This document shows, piece after piece, positions 20,262 through 30,509 of a stretch of 64,000 nucleotides of DNA; within the stretch, counting starts at the first letter, position 1; each line of letters begins with the position of its first letter. Source of the stretch: Chitinophagaceae bacterium (lineage in GTDB: Bacteria; Bacteroidota; Bacteroidia; Chitinophagales; Chitinophagaceae); the NCBI GenBank assembly GCA_024103425.1, contig JAGFIS010000007.1:89649-153648 (forward strand), read 5' to 3'. The translations under genes and the position numbers were made by a program. A model generated the notes under the pieces. The model ran no database searches, was not told the origin of the DNA, and was given only the letters and a program-made list of their open reading frames with translations.

Positions 20262-20717
20262 ATGAAAAAGATTTCAATTCTATTATTCTCACTGGTTTGT
20301 CTGGCATTGACTAATGTAAACGGACAGGATTATCAGACAGCTATTGGCGCCAAATTTTATTCAGGCGGAGGTACTTCAGGTGGTTTAAACATCAAACACA
20401 GTCTGACCGGAAATACTGCTCTAGAAGGATCACTCCTGTTCGGCCACTCGGTAGCACTTGAGGGATTGTATGAACTGCAAGGAGGTATCCCCGGTGCGGG
20501 AGGGCTTCAATATTTTGTCGGCGGTGGTGCCATGCTCGACTTTGGTAATAACCACAACGGCACATCTTTCGGAATCCGTCTGACGGGGGGCGTGGAATAC
20601 ACTTTTAATGAGATTCCTATTAATGTAAGCCTGGGCTTGGACCCCATCTTCCGTCTTGCACCCTCAACAGAGTCTGATTTGTGGCTGGGTCTGGCCTTCA
20701 GATATACGTTGCGGTAA
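20262..20717 (+). CDS. Small secreted outer-membrane beta-barrel-like protein
   Basis: A 151-residue protein with a clear signal peptide (MKKISILLFSLVCLALTNVNG) and a mature part made of alternating, glycine-rich amphipathic strands (GAKFYSGGGTSGGLNIKHSL, GLQYFVGGGAMLDFG, and SLGLDPIFRL), ending FRYTLR. This is the pattern of a small eight-strand OmpA/OmpX-like barrel. No enzymatic motif is seen and the function is unknown. It has its own promoter at 20155-20189, and a GtrA-like gene follows after about 50 bp, possibly in the same transcript. Confidence 0.75.
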   Translation: MKKISILLFSLVCLALTNVNGQDYQTAIGAKFYSGGGTSGGLNIKHSLTGNTALEGSLLFGHSVALEGLYELQGGIPGAGGLQYFVGGGAMLDFGNNHNGTSFGIRLTGGVEYTFNEIPINVSLGLDPIFRLAPSTESDLWLGLAFRYTLR

Positions 20718-20771
20718 GTAGTTTTAACGCATAATATCCGGGTGAAAAACTCAGGATATTTAAAGCTTTTT

Positions 20772-21275
20772 ATGAAAGTCAGGGATACTATTATATCGAT
20801 AATCGACTTTTTTTATCCTCCATTTAGAAGAATTCTTCCAATACAGACTTTCAGATATGCCGTTTGCGGAGGAGGGAATGTACTTCTCGATATCTTCCTC
20901 TTTTATATCAGTTTCAATTTTATACTGCACAAACAGCCTTTATATCTCGAATTCCTGACTATCAAAGCCTATAACGCAGCGTTGATAATGGCTTTTTGTG
21001 TCACTTTTCCGATAGGTTTTCTCCTCTCAAAATATATAGTCTTCCAGGGCTCTTATCTAAAGGGCAGAATACAACTTTTCCGATACGGACTTATTGTGGC
21101 TATAAACTTGATACTCAACTATGTATTAATAAATATCATGGTACAGTATCTGAACTTTTATCCTACCGTTTCAAAAATTTTTGCTACTGTAATTATTGTC
21201 ATTTTCAGCTACCTGTCACAAAAACATTTCACTTTTCGGCAGCCATACAGCACTTCCCGCAAAAAAGATGACTAA
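20772..21275 (+). CDS. GtrA-like integral membrane protein
   Basis: A 167-residue membrane protein counted from the ATG at 20772; a GTG at 20742 in the same frame would add ten residues. It has four hydrophobic segments and the family-typical opening [14 protein letters not shown], plus the late segment ending [11 protein letters not shown]. GtrA proteins are thought to move or shield polyprenyl-linked sugars during cell-surface glycan synthesis. No glycosyltransferase partner lies beside it here, so the substrate is unknown. The dnaK gene begins 89 bp downstream in the same direction. Confidence 0.8.
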   Translation: MKVRDTIISIIDFFYPPFRRILPIQTFRYAVCGGGNVLLDIFLFYISFNFILHKQPLYLEFLTIKAYNAALIMAFCVTFPIGFLLSKYIVFQGSYLKGRIQLFRYGLIVAINLILNYVLINIMVQYLNFYPTVSKIFATVIIVIFSYLSQKHFTFRQPYSTSRKKDD

Positions 21276-21364
21276 AAAACCTGACAATTTTACACCTTAT
21301 TCCCGGTTGGCATAAACCTTGCCTTTTAGCGAGCAAACAATCAAGCAAAAAAAATAATTTAGTT

Positions 21365-23272
21365 ATGTCAAAGATTATAGGTATTGACTTGGGTACTACC
21401 AACAGTTGCGTTGCTGTAATGGAGGGAAGTGACCCGGCAGTGATTCAGAATGACGAAGGAAAAAGAACGACTCCGTCTGTCGTTGCATTTCTGAAGAACG
21501 GAGAACGTAAAGTGGGTGATCCTGCTAAAAGGCAGGCAATCACCAACCCTATTAACACGATTATGAGTGTTAAGCGTTTTATGGGGCACAAATGGGAAGA
21601 AATATCTAATGAAGCTGGACACTGGAGTTACAAACTCGTAAAAGGTGATAATGATACTGTCAGAATTGATATTGACGGAAGGCAGTATACACCGCAGGAG
21701 ATTTCGGCAATGATTCTTCAAAAAATGAAGAAGACTGCCGAAGACTATCTCGGTCAGGAAGTAACAGAAGCTGTTATTACCGTACCTGCTTATTTTAACG
21801 ACTCTCAAAGACAAGCCACTAAAGAAGCCGGAGAAATTGCCGGACTGAAAGTGCGCCGTATCATCAACGAACCGACAGCTGCAGCTCTGGCTTACGGTCT
21901 TGACAAGAAATCTGTTGAGCAAAAAGTAGCAGTATTTGACTTGGGTGGTGGTACGTTTGATATTTCTATCCTGGAGTTGGGAGACGGTGTATTTGAAGTT
22001 AAGAGCACTAATGGTGATACTCACTTAGGTGGTGATGATTTTGATAAAACCATCATGGATTGGCTGGCTGAGGAATTCAAAAAAGATGAAGGTATCGACC
22101 TGCAGAAAGACCCGATGGCATGGCAGAGATTAAAAGATGCTGCAGAAAAAGCAAAAATCGAACTTTCTTCAGCTAGCGAAACCGAGATCAACCTACCTTA
22201 CATTACAGCTGTTGACGGTGTGCCTAAGCACCTCGTTAAGAAATTGACCAGGGCTCATTTTGAGAAACTGGCTGATACATTGTTCGAACGTTGTATCAAA
22301 CCTTGTGAAGTAGCATTGAAAGATGCAGGATACAGCAAGAATGATATCGACGAAGTGATTCTGGTAGGTGGTTCTACACGTATCCCTAAAGTACAGGAGA
22401 TTGTTGAAAGTTTCTTCGGACGTAAGCCTCACAAAGGCGTTAACCCGGATGAAGTTGTAGCAGTGGGTGCTGCAATCCAGGGTGGTGTATTGACAGGTGA
22501 TGTAAAAGACGTATTGCTGCTGGACGTTACTCCGCTTTCGCTCGGTATTGAAACTATGGGTGGTGTAATGACAAAACTGATTGATGCCAATACTACTATT
22601 CCTACAAAGAAAACAGAAGTGTTCTCAACCGCATCAGACAACCAACCCGGTGTACAGATTCACGTACTTCAGGGTGAGCGCCCGATGGCTTCGCAGAACA
22701 AGAGCCTCGGAACCTTCAACCTCGATGGTATTCCGCCGGCTCCGCGTGGTGTTCCACAGATTGAAGTAACCTTCGATATAGACGCTAACGGTATTCTGAA
22801 TGTTTCTGCAGTTGATAAAGGAACAGGAAAATCTCACAACATCAGAATCGAAGCCGGTAGCGGACTGAGCAAAGACGAGATTGAAAAAATGAAGCAGGAA
22901 GCTAAAGCCAACGAAGCCGCCGATAAAGCTGCCCGTGAAAAAGTTGATAAAGTCAACCAGGCCGACAGCATGATCTTCCAGACTGAAAAGCAACTGAAAG
23001 AGTATGGTGATAAAATTCCTGCTGATAAAAAATCTACTATTGAAGGCGCTCTGAATAAACTGAAGGATGCACACAAAAACCAGGATATTGCAAGCATCGA
23101 CTCTTCACTCGCAGAACTAAATACTGCATGGACAGCGGCCAGCGAAGACATGTACAAAGCTGCCGGTAATGCAGGCGGTGCACAACCGGGTCCGGATAAT
23201 GCAACGACCAACGGTCAAAGCGGTCAGGGAGCTGATAATGTAACCGACGCTGAATTTGAAGAAGTGAAATAA
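21365..23272 (+). CDS. dnaK: Molecular chaperone DnaK (Hsp70)
   Basis: Full-length 635-residue Hsp70. The actin-like ATPase domain starts with [16 protein letters not shown] and includes [13 protein letters not shown] and [11 protein letters not shown]. The substrate-binding domain has the linker [15 protein letters not shown], and the C-terminus ends in the canonical acidic tail (DAEFEEVK) after a Gly/Asn/Gln-rich stretch. It folds nascent and stress-denatured proteins with DnaJ and GrpE, neither of which is adjacent. The gene is followed within 20 bp by a strong terminator, so it is the end of its transcript. I see no CIRCE element upstream. Confidence 0.98.
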   Translation: MSKIIGIDLGTTNSCVAVMEGSDPAVIQNDEGKRTTPSVVAFLKNGERKVGDPAKRQAITNPINTIMSVKRFMGHKWEEISNEAGHWSYKLVKGDNDTVRIDIDGRQYTPQEISAMILQKMKKTAEDYLGQEVTEAVITVPAYFNDSQRQATKEAGEIAGLKVRRIINEPTAAALAYGLDKKSVEQKVAVFDLGGGTFDISILELGDGVFEVKSTNGDTHLGGDDFDKTIMDWLAEEFKKDEGIDLQKDPMAWQRLKDAAEKAKIELSSASETEINLPYITAVDGVPKHLVKKLTRAHFEKLADTLFERCIKPCEVALKDAGYSKNDIDEVILVGGSTRIPKVQEIVESFFGRKPHKGVNPDEVVAVGAAIQGGVLTGDVKDVLLLDVTPLSLGIETMGGVMTKLIDANTTIPTKKTEVFSTASDNQPGVQIHVLQGERPMASQNKSLGTFNLDGIPPAPRGVPQIEVTFDIDANGILNVSAVDKGTGKSHNIRIEAGSGLSKDEIEKMKQEAKANEAADKAAREKVDKVNQADSMIFQTEKQLKEYGDKIPADKKSTIEGALNKLKDAHKNQDIASIDSSLAELNTAWTAASEDMYKAAGNAGGAQPGPDNATTNGQSGQGADNVTDAEFEEVK

Positions 23273-23291
23273 ATTATAGTTGTTAGAGGAT

Positions 23292-23324
23292 AAAGCCATC
23301 TCAATTTTTTGGGATGGCTTTTTT
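23292..23324 (+). terminator. Rho-independent terminator of dnaK
   Basis: AAAGCCATC (23292-23300) pairs with GATGGCTTT (23313-23321), and the stem extends inward by two more pairs (one wobble). An eight-base T-rich loop and six T residues follow. It begins 19 bp after the dnaK stop codon. Confidence 0.9.
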
Positions 23325-23420
23325 ATTTGGTAGCCACCAGGATAAAAACTTACAGCATGATGCTATGTAAAAAATTATTCTTATACATTTGTCAATAGTT
23401 TTCACTACCCAAAGTTTCTT

Positions 23421-23858
23421 ATGAAAAAGTTTTTATTCGCTATCTTGTTTTTTCTCTTTACCCAATTTGGGCTGGCGGCCGTAATTGTTCCTTCACCCGG
23501 CACAGGTAATACAGTTCCGGAATACCTTAAAGTGGAGAACTTCGTGAAGATGACACCGAAAGAATTCGAAGCAGCATCAGGAAAAAAACTCAATTTTATC
23601 CAGAAACTTTATTTCAAAAAATTACAACGAAAGCTTTCAAAAGCTGACATCACAACTGACGGCACCTTAAATGAATATTATGATCAGGAGAAAGCTAAAT
23701 TCAAATTGGATCTACTGTGGTTTGTCTTAGGTGCTTTTGTCGGACCGTTTGCCATTCTATTTGCTTATACCTCCAAACAGCCGAAAATGAAGAAAAAATC
23801 AGCTCTGCTCGGGATGCTCGTCTTTATTATCTGGTTTGGAGAACTGTTTCTTTTCTGA
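23421..23858 (+). CDS. Hypothetical exported membrane protein, 145 residues
   Basis: I do not recognise the family. The N-terminus is a signal peptide (MKKFLFAILFFLFTQFGLAA). A central basic/acidic region of about 70 residues (VKMTPKEFEAASGKKLNF, then KKLQRKLSKADI) follows. Two closely spaced hydrophobic segments (about 97-115 and 125-145) form the C-terminus. The layout suggests a periplasmic loop anchored by a membrane hairpin. A TACATTTG -7-like box lies at 23384-23391, but I see no good -33 partner. It stands alone between the dnaK terminator and the 4-alpha-glucanotransferase gene. Confidence 0.65.
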   Translation: MKKFLFAILFFLFTQFGLAAVIVPSPGTGNTVPEYLKVENFVKMTPKEFEAASGKKLNFIQKLYFKKLQRKLSKADITTDGTLNEYYDQEKAKFKLDLLWFVLGAFVGPFAILFAYTSKQPKMKKKSALLGMLVFIIWFGELFLF

Positions 23859-23954
23859 CGCCCCTCCACTCACTAAAAAGGAGAATCAGTTTAAAGTGTA
23901 CTTTTTACATAAAGTTCCTTTTGAAACACTTAAATTCGCCAAAATGTTGGGTTG

Positions 23955-26624
23955 ATGATTCTGCAATTTTTTCTGAAGTACAGGACGCGTTTTGGACAAA
24001 AGGTGGTTCTTTTCTCACCCGACCTGCCCGCTGCAGACGGGAAAATTGAAATGAGCTATCACGACTCAGAATCGTGGTCCGTGACAGTTGATACTGGCAA
24101 TAAAATACCAAAAAAAATCAACTACCACTATGCTATTGAGGATAATGATGGCACTACGATTCTCGATGGTGAAGAAGACCGTGTGCTGCAACTTTCTAAA
24201 AAAGATCAACAGTCAAATCTTACAATTATAGATCTCTGGAATGATCCCGGAGATCCGCAGAACATTTACTACACATCAGCGCTCAGAACCGTTTTTCCGA
24301 CAGCTAAAGGAGTGAAGAAACTTGTGCTGCCTTCTAACATCACACACGAATTCCGGGTAAAAGCACCATCATTACAGGCAGACGAAACTCTTTGCATTTT
24401 GGGTTCTTCTCCTTCTTTAAAAAGCTGGGATACATCAGTCCCGGTTGTAATGTTGAAAGAAGGCGACTGGTATGTAGCGGGAATCAGGATTGAAGAAGAC
24501 GAATGGCCTGCTTCATACAAGTATGCCATTTATAATAAAAAGGAAAAGAAATTTGTTGCCTACGAGGAAGGAGAAAACAGACCCGTTCCTCTGCAGAGTA
24601 AAAATCCGGGAAGAATCATTCTGCACGACGGGTTTGTAAGAATTCGTTTTAATGGTTTCAGAGGTGCAGGAGTGAATATTCCTGTCTTCAGCCTTCGTTC
24701 TAAAAAAAGTTTTGGAACAGGGGAGTTCAGCGACCTGAAATATCTTATTGACTGGGCATACGAAACGGGAATTAAAATGATTCAATTACTGCCTGTTAAC
24801 GACACTTCGGCGCACTTCAACAAAGCAGATTCATATCCTTATGCAGCGGTATCATCCTTCGCGCTGCACCCGCTATATATCAATCTCGAAAAAGTAGCTT
24901 CCAAAGAAAACGCGGGGATCATCAAAGCCCTGAAAAAGAAGCAAAAGCAACTCAATGAATTGCCTCAGGTAGACTACGAAGAAGTGATGCAATTTAAAAT
25001 GTATGCACTCAGAGAGTTGTTCGATCTGCAAAAAGATACACTTAAAGAAGATACAGTATTCAATGATTTTGTCGAACAAAATCAGCATTGGCTCATGCCC
25101 TACGCTGCTTATTCTACACTGAAGAAAAAATACAATACTCCGGATTTCAATACGTGGCAAACACACTCTGTTTACGATGCCGTTTCGGTTAAGAGAATGG
25201 GTAATCCCGGCAGGCCTCTCTACAATGAAATTCTTTTCTACTACTTCATCCAATACCATCTGCACCTACAACTTGATGAAGTATCAAAGTATGCCCGTAA
25301 GAAGAAAATCATCCTGAAAGGAGATATCCCAATTGGTATATACAGATACAGTTGCGATGCCTGGGTGGATCCGTCACTTTACAACATGGATGAACAGGCC
25401 GGAGCACCACCTGATGACTTCGCTGTGAAGGGGCAAAACTGGGGCTTTCCTACCTACAACTGGAGAAGGATGCAGAAAGATGGCTTCGAATGGTGGCGCC
25501 GCAGATTTGAAAGGATGAGTAATTACTTTGATGCTTTCAGGATAGACCACATACTCGGCTTCTTCAGAATATGGAGTATTCCGCTTGAATCGACCGAAGG
25601 TATCATGGGGCGCTTTGTACCGGCACTCCCGGTACAGTTGTCAGAGTTCGAACAGCACAATATACCTTTTGATTACAAGCGCTTCTGCTCGCCATACATT
25701 ACTGATGCAGAACTTGAGTCTGTCTTCGGAGAACACGCTGAAACAGCGAAAGAAAGATTCTTTAAAAAGAATGAAAAAACAGGTTACACCTTCTTATCAG
25801 AGTGGAACACTCAAAGAAAAGTAATCGAGGGTCTTTCTGAAAATGATAAACCTCTTTTCCGGAGCGGACTACTGGACCTCCTCAGCAATGTCATCCTTTT
25901 TGAAGAGCGCAAGGAGACTGATAATGCTTACCACTTCCGTTTCGGAATGGATAAGACGAGTTCATATGAAAAAATGGAGCAGCAGGTAAAAGACAACCTG
26001 TTCAATTTATATATAGACTACTTCTACCATCGCCAGGAAACGCTCTGGCAAAAAGAAGCCATGGCAAAACTGCCATCCCTAAAACGAAGTACCAATATGC
26101 TGGTATGTGGTGAAGATTTAGGAATGGTACCCCAATGCGTTCCGGAGGTGATGAAGCAACTTGGAATTCTTAGTCTGGAAGTAGAACGTATGCCCAAAAA
26201 ATCGGGTAAAGAATTTGCACATCCTAATGAGGCCGGTTATCTGTCAATCGTTACACCTTCCACTCACGACATGAGTACCATCCGTGAGTGGTGGACAGAA
26301 GACAAAGAAAAATCTCAAAAATTTTACAACGAAATTCTCGGCCATTTCGGGCCTGCACCGGCAGAGTGCACTACCAGCGTAGCGAAGGAAATAATTTCAC
26401 AACATTTGTACTCCCCTGCAATCTGGAGTGTATTTCTTTTACAAGATCTCTTTGCCATGAACAAAAAACTTTCTGACCATGATCCCCGTGAGGAAAGAAT
26501 CAACATTCCCGCGGACCCCAATCATTATTGGAGGTACAGGATGCCGGTATTTTTAGAAGATCTTTTGAAAGAGACCGAATACAATTCAGAATTGAAAAAA
26601 ATAATTACCAATAGCGGTCGATAA
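23955..26624 (+). CDS. malQ: 4-alpha-glucanotransferase (amylomaltase, GH77) with two N-terminal CBM20-type domains
   Basis: An 889-residue enzyme. It moves alpha-1,4-glucan segments between maltodextrins and glucose in cytoplasmic starch/glycogen metabolism. Two starch-binding CBM20-like domains (about 1-115 and 125-230) precede a GH77 barrel, as in plant DPE2. Catalytic residues are D531 (FRIDHILGFFRIW), E720 (VCGEDLGMVP) and D772 (PSTHDMSTIREWW). The ATG at 23955 is chosen; a TTG directly before it would add one residue. The dipeptide epimerase gene begins 20 bp downstream and is probably co-transcribed, though the two share no obvious pathway. glgB, about 30 kb away, is the natural metabolic partner. 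Confidence 0.93.
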   Translation: MILQFFLKYRTRFGQKVVLFSPDLPAADGKIEMSYHDSESWSVTVDTGNKIPKKINYHYAIEDNDGTTILDGEEDRVLQLSKKDQQSNLTIIDLWNDPGDPQNIYYTSALRTVFPTAKGVKKLVLPSNITHEFRVKAPSLQADETLCILGSSPSLKSWDTSVPVVMLKEGDWYVAGIRIEEDEWPASYKYAIYNKKEKKFVAYEEGENRPVPLQSKNPGRIILHDGFVRIRFNGFRGAGVNIPVFSLRSKKSFGTGEFSDLKYLIDWAYETGIKMIQLLPVNDTSAHFNKADSYPYAAVSSFALHPLYINLEKVASKENAGIIKALKKKQKQLNELPQVDYEEVMQFKMYALRELFDLQKDTLKEDTVFNDFVEQNQHWLMPYAAYSTLKKKYNTPDFNTWQTHSVYDAVSVKRMGNPGRPLYNEILFYYFIQYHLHLQLDEVSKYARKKKIILKGDIPIGIYRYSCDAWVDPSLYNMDEQAGAPPDDFAVKGQNWGFPTYNWRRMQKDGFEWWRRRFERMSNYFDAFRIDHILGFFRIWSIPLESTEGIMGRFVPALPVQLSEFEQHNIPFDYKRFCSPYITDAELESVFGEHAETAKERFFKKNEKTGYTFLSEWNTQRKVIEGLSENDKPLFRSGLLDLLSNVILFEERKETDNAYHFRFGMDKTSSYEKMEQQVKDNLFNLYIDYFYHRQETLWQKEAMAKLPSLKRSTNMLVCGEDLGMVPQCVPEVMKQLGILSLEVERMPKKSGKEFAHPNEAGYLSIVTPSTHDMSTIREWWTEDKEKSQKFYNEILGHFGPAPAECTTSVAKEIISQHLYSPAIWSVFLLQDLFAMNKKLSDHDPREERINIPADPNHYWRYRMPVFLEDLLKETEYNSELKKIITNSGR

Positions 26625-26644
26625 AAACTGAATCTATTACTGAT

Positions 26645-27661
26645 ATGCAGGTAAAATACAAAGTAACCCGAATCCCGTTCAAGCACACATTCACTATTTC
26701 AAAAGACAGCAGAACACATCAAAAGGCTTTTCTTGTAGAATTAGACTTTATGGGCATGAAAGGTTACGGCGAGACACCGGAGATTTCGTACTATTTTATT
26801 CCCATAGAAAAAATGGAAGCCGATCTCCTGGCAAACATGCACTTCTTCGACAGGGCTTCTTTCAATACTCCCGAAAGGTTCTGGCATTATTTACACCATA
26901 TCTTTCCTGATAACAATTTCCTGATTTGCGCACTCGATATGGCGGGTTGGGATCTCTACGGAAAGTCACAGAAAAAACCGCTTTACAAACTTTGGAATCT
27001 CTCTACAGAAAATAATCCACTAACGGATATCACGATTGGCATCGACACCATTGATAACATGGTAGCTAAGCTCAAAGAGACTCCCTGGCCTATATATAAA
27101 ATCAAATTGGGAACAGACAGGGATATTGAGATTTTAGAAGCGCTCAGAAAGCATACTGATTCCGTTTTCCGGATTGATGCCAATGCGGCGTGGAAGGCTG
27201 ATGAGGCTTTGGAGAAGATTAAGATTATGAAGGACCTGAACGTTGAGTTGGTAGAACAACCTCTTGCCAAAGACGATTGGGAGGGTATGAAGAAGTTGTA
27301 CGATGAGTCGCCGATTCCGCTCTTTGCCGATGAGTCTTGCGTGGTTGAAGGCGATGTGTACAAATGCTCCAAACACTTCCACGGAATCAACATTAAACTG
27401 ACCAAATGCGGAGGCATCACCCCTGCCCTGCGGATGATTAAAATGGCACGGCAACTCGGAATCAAGGTAATGATGGGCAGCATGAATGAGGCCAGTATCG
27501 GTACCGGTGCAATTGCACAAATGCTTCCACTGATAGATTATGTAGATATGGATGGTCCGCTCCTTCTTGCAGAAGACAACGGGAAAGGAGTAACCTTTGA
27601 TTATGGTAAAGTCATCTACAACGATGCTCCCGGCTTAGGGGTGATTGTGGAACCGTTCTAA
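26645..27661 (+). CDS. L-Ala-D/L-Glu dipeptide epimerase (enolase superfamily)
   Basis: A 338-residue member of the muconate-lactonizing subgroup. All catalytic parts are visible: K152/K154 (YKIKLG, with K154 as base), metal ligands D178 (RIDAN), E204 (VEQP) and D229 (ADES), and the second base K251 (NIKL). The DxD pair at 301-303 (VDMDGP) is the specificity marker of Ala-Glu epimerases, where it binds the dipeptide amino group. It inverts the D-Glu centre of L-Ala-D-Glu released from peptidoglycan so the dipeptide can be used as nutrient. It follows malQ by 20 bp and ends 8 bp from the convergent lactonase-like gene. Confidence 0.92.
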   Translation: MQVKYKVTRIPFKHTFTISKDSRTHQKAFLVELDFMGMKGYGETPEISYYFIPIEKMEADLLANMHFFDRASFNTPERFWHYLHHIFPDNNFLICALDMAGWDLYGKSQKKPLYKLWNLSTENNPLTDITIGIDTIDNMVAKLKETPWPIYKIKLGTDRDIEILEALRKHTDSVFRIDANAAWKADEALEKIKIMKDLNVELVEQPLAKDDWEGMKKLYDESPIPLFADESCVVEGDVYKCSKHFHGINIKLTKCGGITPALRMIKMARQLGIKVMMGSMNEASIGTGAIAQMLPLIDYVDMDGPLLLAEDNGKGVTFDYGKVIYNDAPGLGVIVEPF

Positions 27662-27669
27662 ACCATTTT

Positions 27670-28791
27670 TTATTTTCGAGAAACAAACTGAATGCAAACA
27701 GGTATTGGAACGTTAATCTCTTTCTCCTGAGTTAAGGTTCCCTTTCTCTTATTCACTTTGAAGACTACGATATTGTTAGTCCCCTGATTGGCAACCAAGA
27801 GGAATTTTCCTGAAGGGTCAAAATTAAAATCGCGTGGGCCTTTGCCTCCTGCATCGACGAATCCTTTCGAAGTCAACTCACCTGTATTCTTATCAATTTC
27901 AAAAATGCCGATAGTGTTTTCTTTACCACGTTGAGAGCTGTAAAGAAACTTCCCATCAGGAGACACTTTCACTTCGGCACCATCATTATTTCCCGTCACT
28001 CCTTCGGCGTTCGTGGATAGTCTTTGAACAAATGTAGCCTTGCCACTCTCAAATTGATAAACCTCTATCTCAGGTTTCAATTCATTGATCAGATAAAACC
28101 AATTACCGGATGGATGAAAGCTTAGATGACGCGGCCCGCTAGCGGGATTACATACTACCTCTCCGGTATATATCAGCGGATCATCGGCATCTTTATTGAA
28201 ACCATAAATCATTACCCTGTCCTTACCCAAATCAGGAACTAAAAGATACTTCTGATCAGGCGTAAACACAGCCTGATGTGCGTGCGGACCCAATTGTCTC
28301 TCGGGATCTGCTCCGCTTCCGATATGCTGGATAACCTGCTTTTCATTCTTTAATGAACCATCAGCATCTACACTCAGCATTGCGACACTGCCACCCGAAT
28401 AATTAGCAACAGCTACGAAGTTCCCTGTCTCATCAACTTCTGCATAACACGGCGCATCACCTCCCGACAACTGACGATTCAGAAAGACCAGCTGGCCTGT
28501 ATTCTTATCCAACCGATATGAAAAAACGCTCCCCGGAGTATCGCCTCCTGTTTCACTCACAGCATAAACGTAATCGCCATGAAGCGCGAGAAACGATGGA
28601 TTTTCAATTCCGTCTGTCGTACTCAACTCCGTAGCACTACCATCAGAAGAATTGAATTCATAAACATAAATACCTTTACTGTCAGTGCCTGTATAAGTAC
28701 CTACTAACATTAAAAGATCACCTCTTGACTTGCATTGAATCATAAAAAGCGATAAAGTGGCAATCATCAGGATTCTGAAACTACTACCCAT
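27670..28791 (-). CDS. Lactonase-family (6-phosphogluconolactonase-like) beta-propeller lipoprotein
   Basis: A 373-residue protein with a lipobox MIQC (Cys20). The mature part is a seven-bladed propeller of the YbhE/Pgl lactonase family; visible blades include GIYVYEFNSSDG, NPSFLALHGDYVYAVSE, GPHAHQAVFTPDQKYLLVPDLG, ASGPRHLSFHPSGNWFYLIN and GPRDFNFDPSGKFLLVANQ. Cytoplasmic relatives hydrolyse 6-phosphogluconolactone, but the lipoprotein signal places this one outside the inner membrane, so a different lactone or a binding role is likely. It is the last gene of a minus-strand run starting at 32658 (33 bp after hpt). Confidence 0.85.
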   Translation of the reverse strand: MGSSFRILMIATLSLFMIQCKSRGDLLMLVGTYTGTDSKGIYVYEFNSSDGSATELSTTDGIENPSFLALHGDYVYAVSETGGDTPGSVFSYRLDKNTGQLVFLNRQLSGGDAPCYAEVDETGNFVAVANYSGGSVAMLSVDADGSLKNEKQVIQHIGSGADPERQLGPHAHQAVFTPDQKYLLVPDLGKDRVMIYGFNKDADDPLIYTGEVVCNPASGPRHLSFHPSGNWFYLINELKPEIEVYQFESGKATFVQRLSTNAEGVTGNNDGAEVKVSPDGKFLYSSQRGKENTIGIFEIDKNTGELTSKGFVDAGGKGPRDFNFDPSGKFLLVANQGTNNIVVFKVNKRKGTLTQEKEINVPIPVCIQFVSRK

Positions 28792-28824
28792 ATTAAAAAA
28801 TTGAAACTAATTGCAACTTAAGAA

Positions 28825-29364
28825 TTACTCAACTAACTGATAGATACAATCTATATTTCGCCCCAGCCCATCATAATCCAGTCCGTAGCCAAGCACAAAT
28901 TTATTTGGAATTACAAAGCCGAGATAATCGACTTTTATATCATGCTGTAAAGCATCGGGTTTGTGGAGTAAAGCAGCAATTTTCAAAGATTTCGGATGAT
29001 GGTGTTCTAATTGAGGCAGAAACTGACTCAATGTTTTTCCTGTGTCCACAATATCCTCGACGATGATAACATCGCGGTTGTACAATTCAATATCCAGTCC
29101 AATGGCTGTGATTACTTTACCTGTCGATCTCACTCCTTTATAAGAAGCAAGTTTTACAAAGCAGATCTCTGATTCTATTTCAATCTTTTTGAAAAGATCA
29201 GATGCAAACATGAATGCTCCGTTGAGGATTACAATGAACAGAGGTTTTTTGTTTTTGTAGTCGGCACTGATTTCCGTTGCAATTCTGGTAATTTGTTCGT
29301 CGATCTGCTCTGAACTCAGGTATGGTACAAACCGTTTATCGTGTACCTGTATTTCATAATTCAT
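28825..29364 (-). CDS. hpt: Hypoxanthine phosphoribosyltransferase
   Basis: A 179-residue purine salvage enzyme that makes IMP/GMP from hypoxanthine/guanine and PRPP in the cytoplasm. The PRPP-binding motif VIIVEDIVDTGKTL is intact, the flexible loop contains VKLASYKGVRSTGK, and the purine-site region reads VIPNKFVLGYGLDY. The length is standard. Its ATG overlaps the stop of the upstream glucosaminidase gene by 4 bp (ATGA), so the two are translationally coupled. Confidence 0.95.
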   Translation of the reverse strand: MNYEIQVHDKRFVPYLSSEQIDEQITRIATEISADYKNKKPLFIVILNGAFMFASDLFKKIEIESEICFVKLASYKGVRSTGKVITAIGLDIELYNRDVIIVEDIVDTGKTLSQFLPQLEHHHPKSLKIAALLHKPDALQHDIKVDYLGFVIPNKFVLGYGLDYDGLGRNIDCIYQLVE

Positions 29365-30497
29365 TTGTAGATAATAAGTTTTTGTCCGATCTGCAGTTGA
29401 TCATTGTTAAGGTTATTCCATTCTTTTAATTGAGCGACAGTAACACCATATTTCTTGCTGATGGCATATAGCCCTTCTTTAGGTGCTACTTCATGAACCG
29501 ATGTCGGAGTCGTTGGTCCCGGCACCCTCACCGGGGCTTTTTCAGAGGTTACAATTACAGGTACAGGTTTGAGAAAAATCTCTTCACCGGCTGCGATGAG
29601 GATATTTTCTTTTCCTCTGTTAAACTCATTCAAAGAAGAAAGCTGGATTCCTTCTTTCTGAGAGATATCATAAAGGGTTTGCTGTTCATCATTGATTAAT
29701 GACAAGCGGCTGCCCTCTTTCTTTTTCTTCTCAAGAAATATATTCTGTGTCTTTGCTAACAATCCATCATTCTTCAGATCATTCATTTCCAGCAATTTCT
29801 TCAACCGGATGTGAAAATGAGATGCAATAGACAGCAGTGATGTACCTGCCGAAGCACGAACGGCCTTAACGCCGTTTACATGAAATACAAACCAGTTATT
29901 CAATACTTCAGCATCGATAACCGGCAGTACATTCTGAGGCTCCATTATTCTTTGAGATGCTATTGATTTATCTTTTTCAGGAACGTTGATTAACCCGGCT
30001 ACGGTAAACTTGTTCAAATCGTAGCGCTCAATAATATCAATCAATCTGTAGGCGTATTGCGGATCTGTGGCATAACCTGCCTGTTTCAGGCCGTGTGCCC
30101 AGCTGACGTAATCTGAAATATTAAGATCAAACAGCGAACGATACCATTCTCTGGTCAGCAGGAAGTCTGAGTGATCCCGATAAGATTCTTTTACCGTACC
30201 GTACACTCTGAAGCATTCTCCTTTTTTATCGTCATTATGGCTAACGGTAGGCCCTGTCCACTCCGATTTACACTTAATACCAAAATGATTATTGGACTTT
30301 TGAGCCAGCACGCTGTTTCCTGATTCTGATTCCAGAATTCCCTGTGCGAGTGTAATCGCAGCGGGAATTCGTGCGCGTTTCATCTCATCAATTGCCAGTT
30401 GTTGGTATTTATCAATGTACTGTTCGGGCGTCATTCTTTGCCCTGCTGCCTCTGACAGGAAGCACACAAATAGTATGGCAAAAAATATCCTGAACAT
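29361..30497 (-). CDS. Exported glucosaminidase (GH73-like) with LysM repeats
   Basis: A 378-residue peptidoglycan hydrolase. A signal peptide (to about residue 19) is followed by a mannosyl-glycoprotein endo-beta-N-acetylglucosaminidase-like domain (about 23-165), with the catalytic Glu in GILESESG (E56) and the family pattern NNHFGIKC. The C-terminal half has two degenerate LysM-like stretches (about 205-260 and 270-310) and one clear LysM (about 334-378, ending NLNNDQLQIGQKLIIYK). It should cut the wall glycan in the periplasm during growth or division. It overlaps hpt by 4 bp and starts 12 bp after the O-methyltransferase gene. Confidence 0.92.
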   Translation of the reverse strand: MFRIFFAILFVCFLSEAAGQRMTPEQYIDKYQQLAIDEMKRARIPAAITLAQGILESESGNSVLAQKSNNHFGIKCKSEWTGPTVSHNDDKKGECFRVYGTVKESYRDHSDFLLTREWYRSLFDLNISDYVSWAHGLKQAGYATDPQYAYRLIDIIERYDLNKFTVAGLINVPEKDKSIASQRIMEPQNVLPVIDAEVLNNWFVFHVNGVKAVRASAGTSLLSIASHFHIRLKKLLEMNDLKNDGLLAKTQNIFLEKKKKEGSRLSLINDEQQTLYDISQKEGIQLSSLNEFNRGKENILIAAGEEIFLKPVPVIVTSEKAPVRVPGPTTPTSVHEVAPKEGLYAISKKYGVTVAQLKEWNNLNNDQLQIGQKLIIYK

Positions 30498-30509
30498 ATA
30501 AATCTGTAA

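Noticed and set aside
21368..22024. Open frame of 218 codons on the strand opposite to dnaK
   Set aside because: Long antisense frames opposite dnaK are a known by-product of its codon bias. No promoter or recognisable protein is seen.
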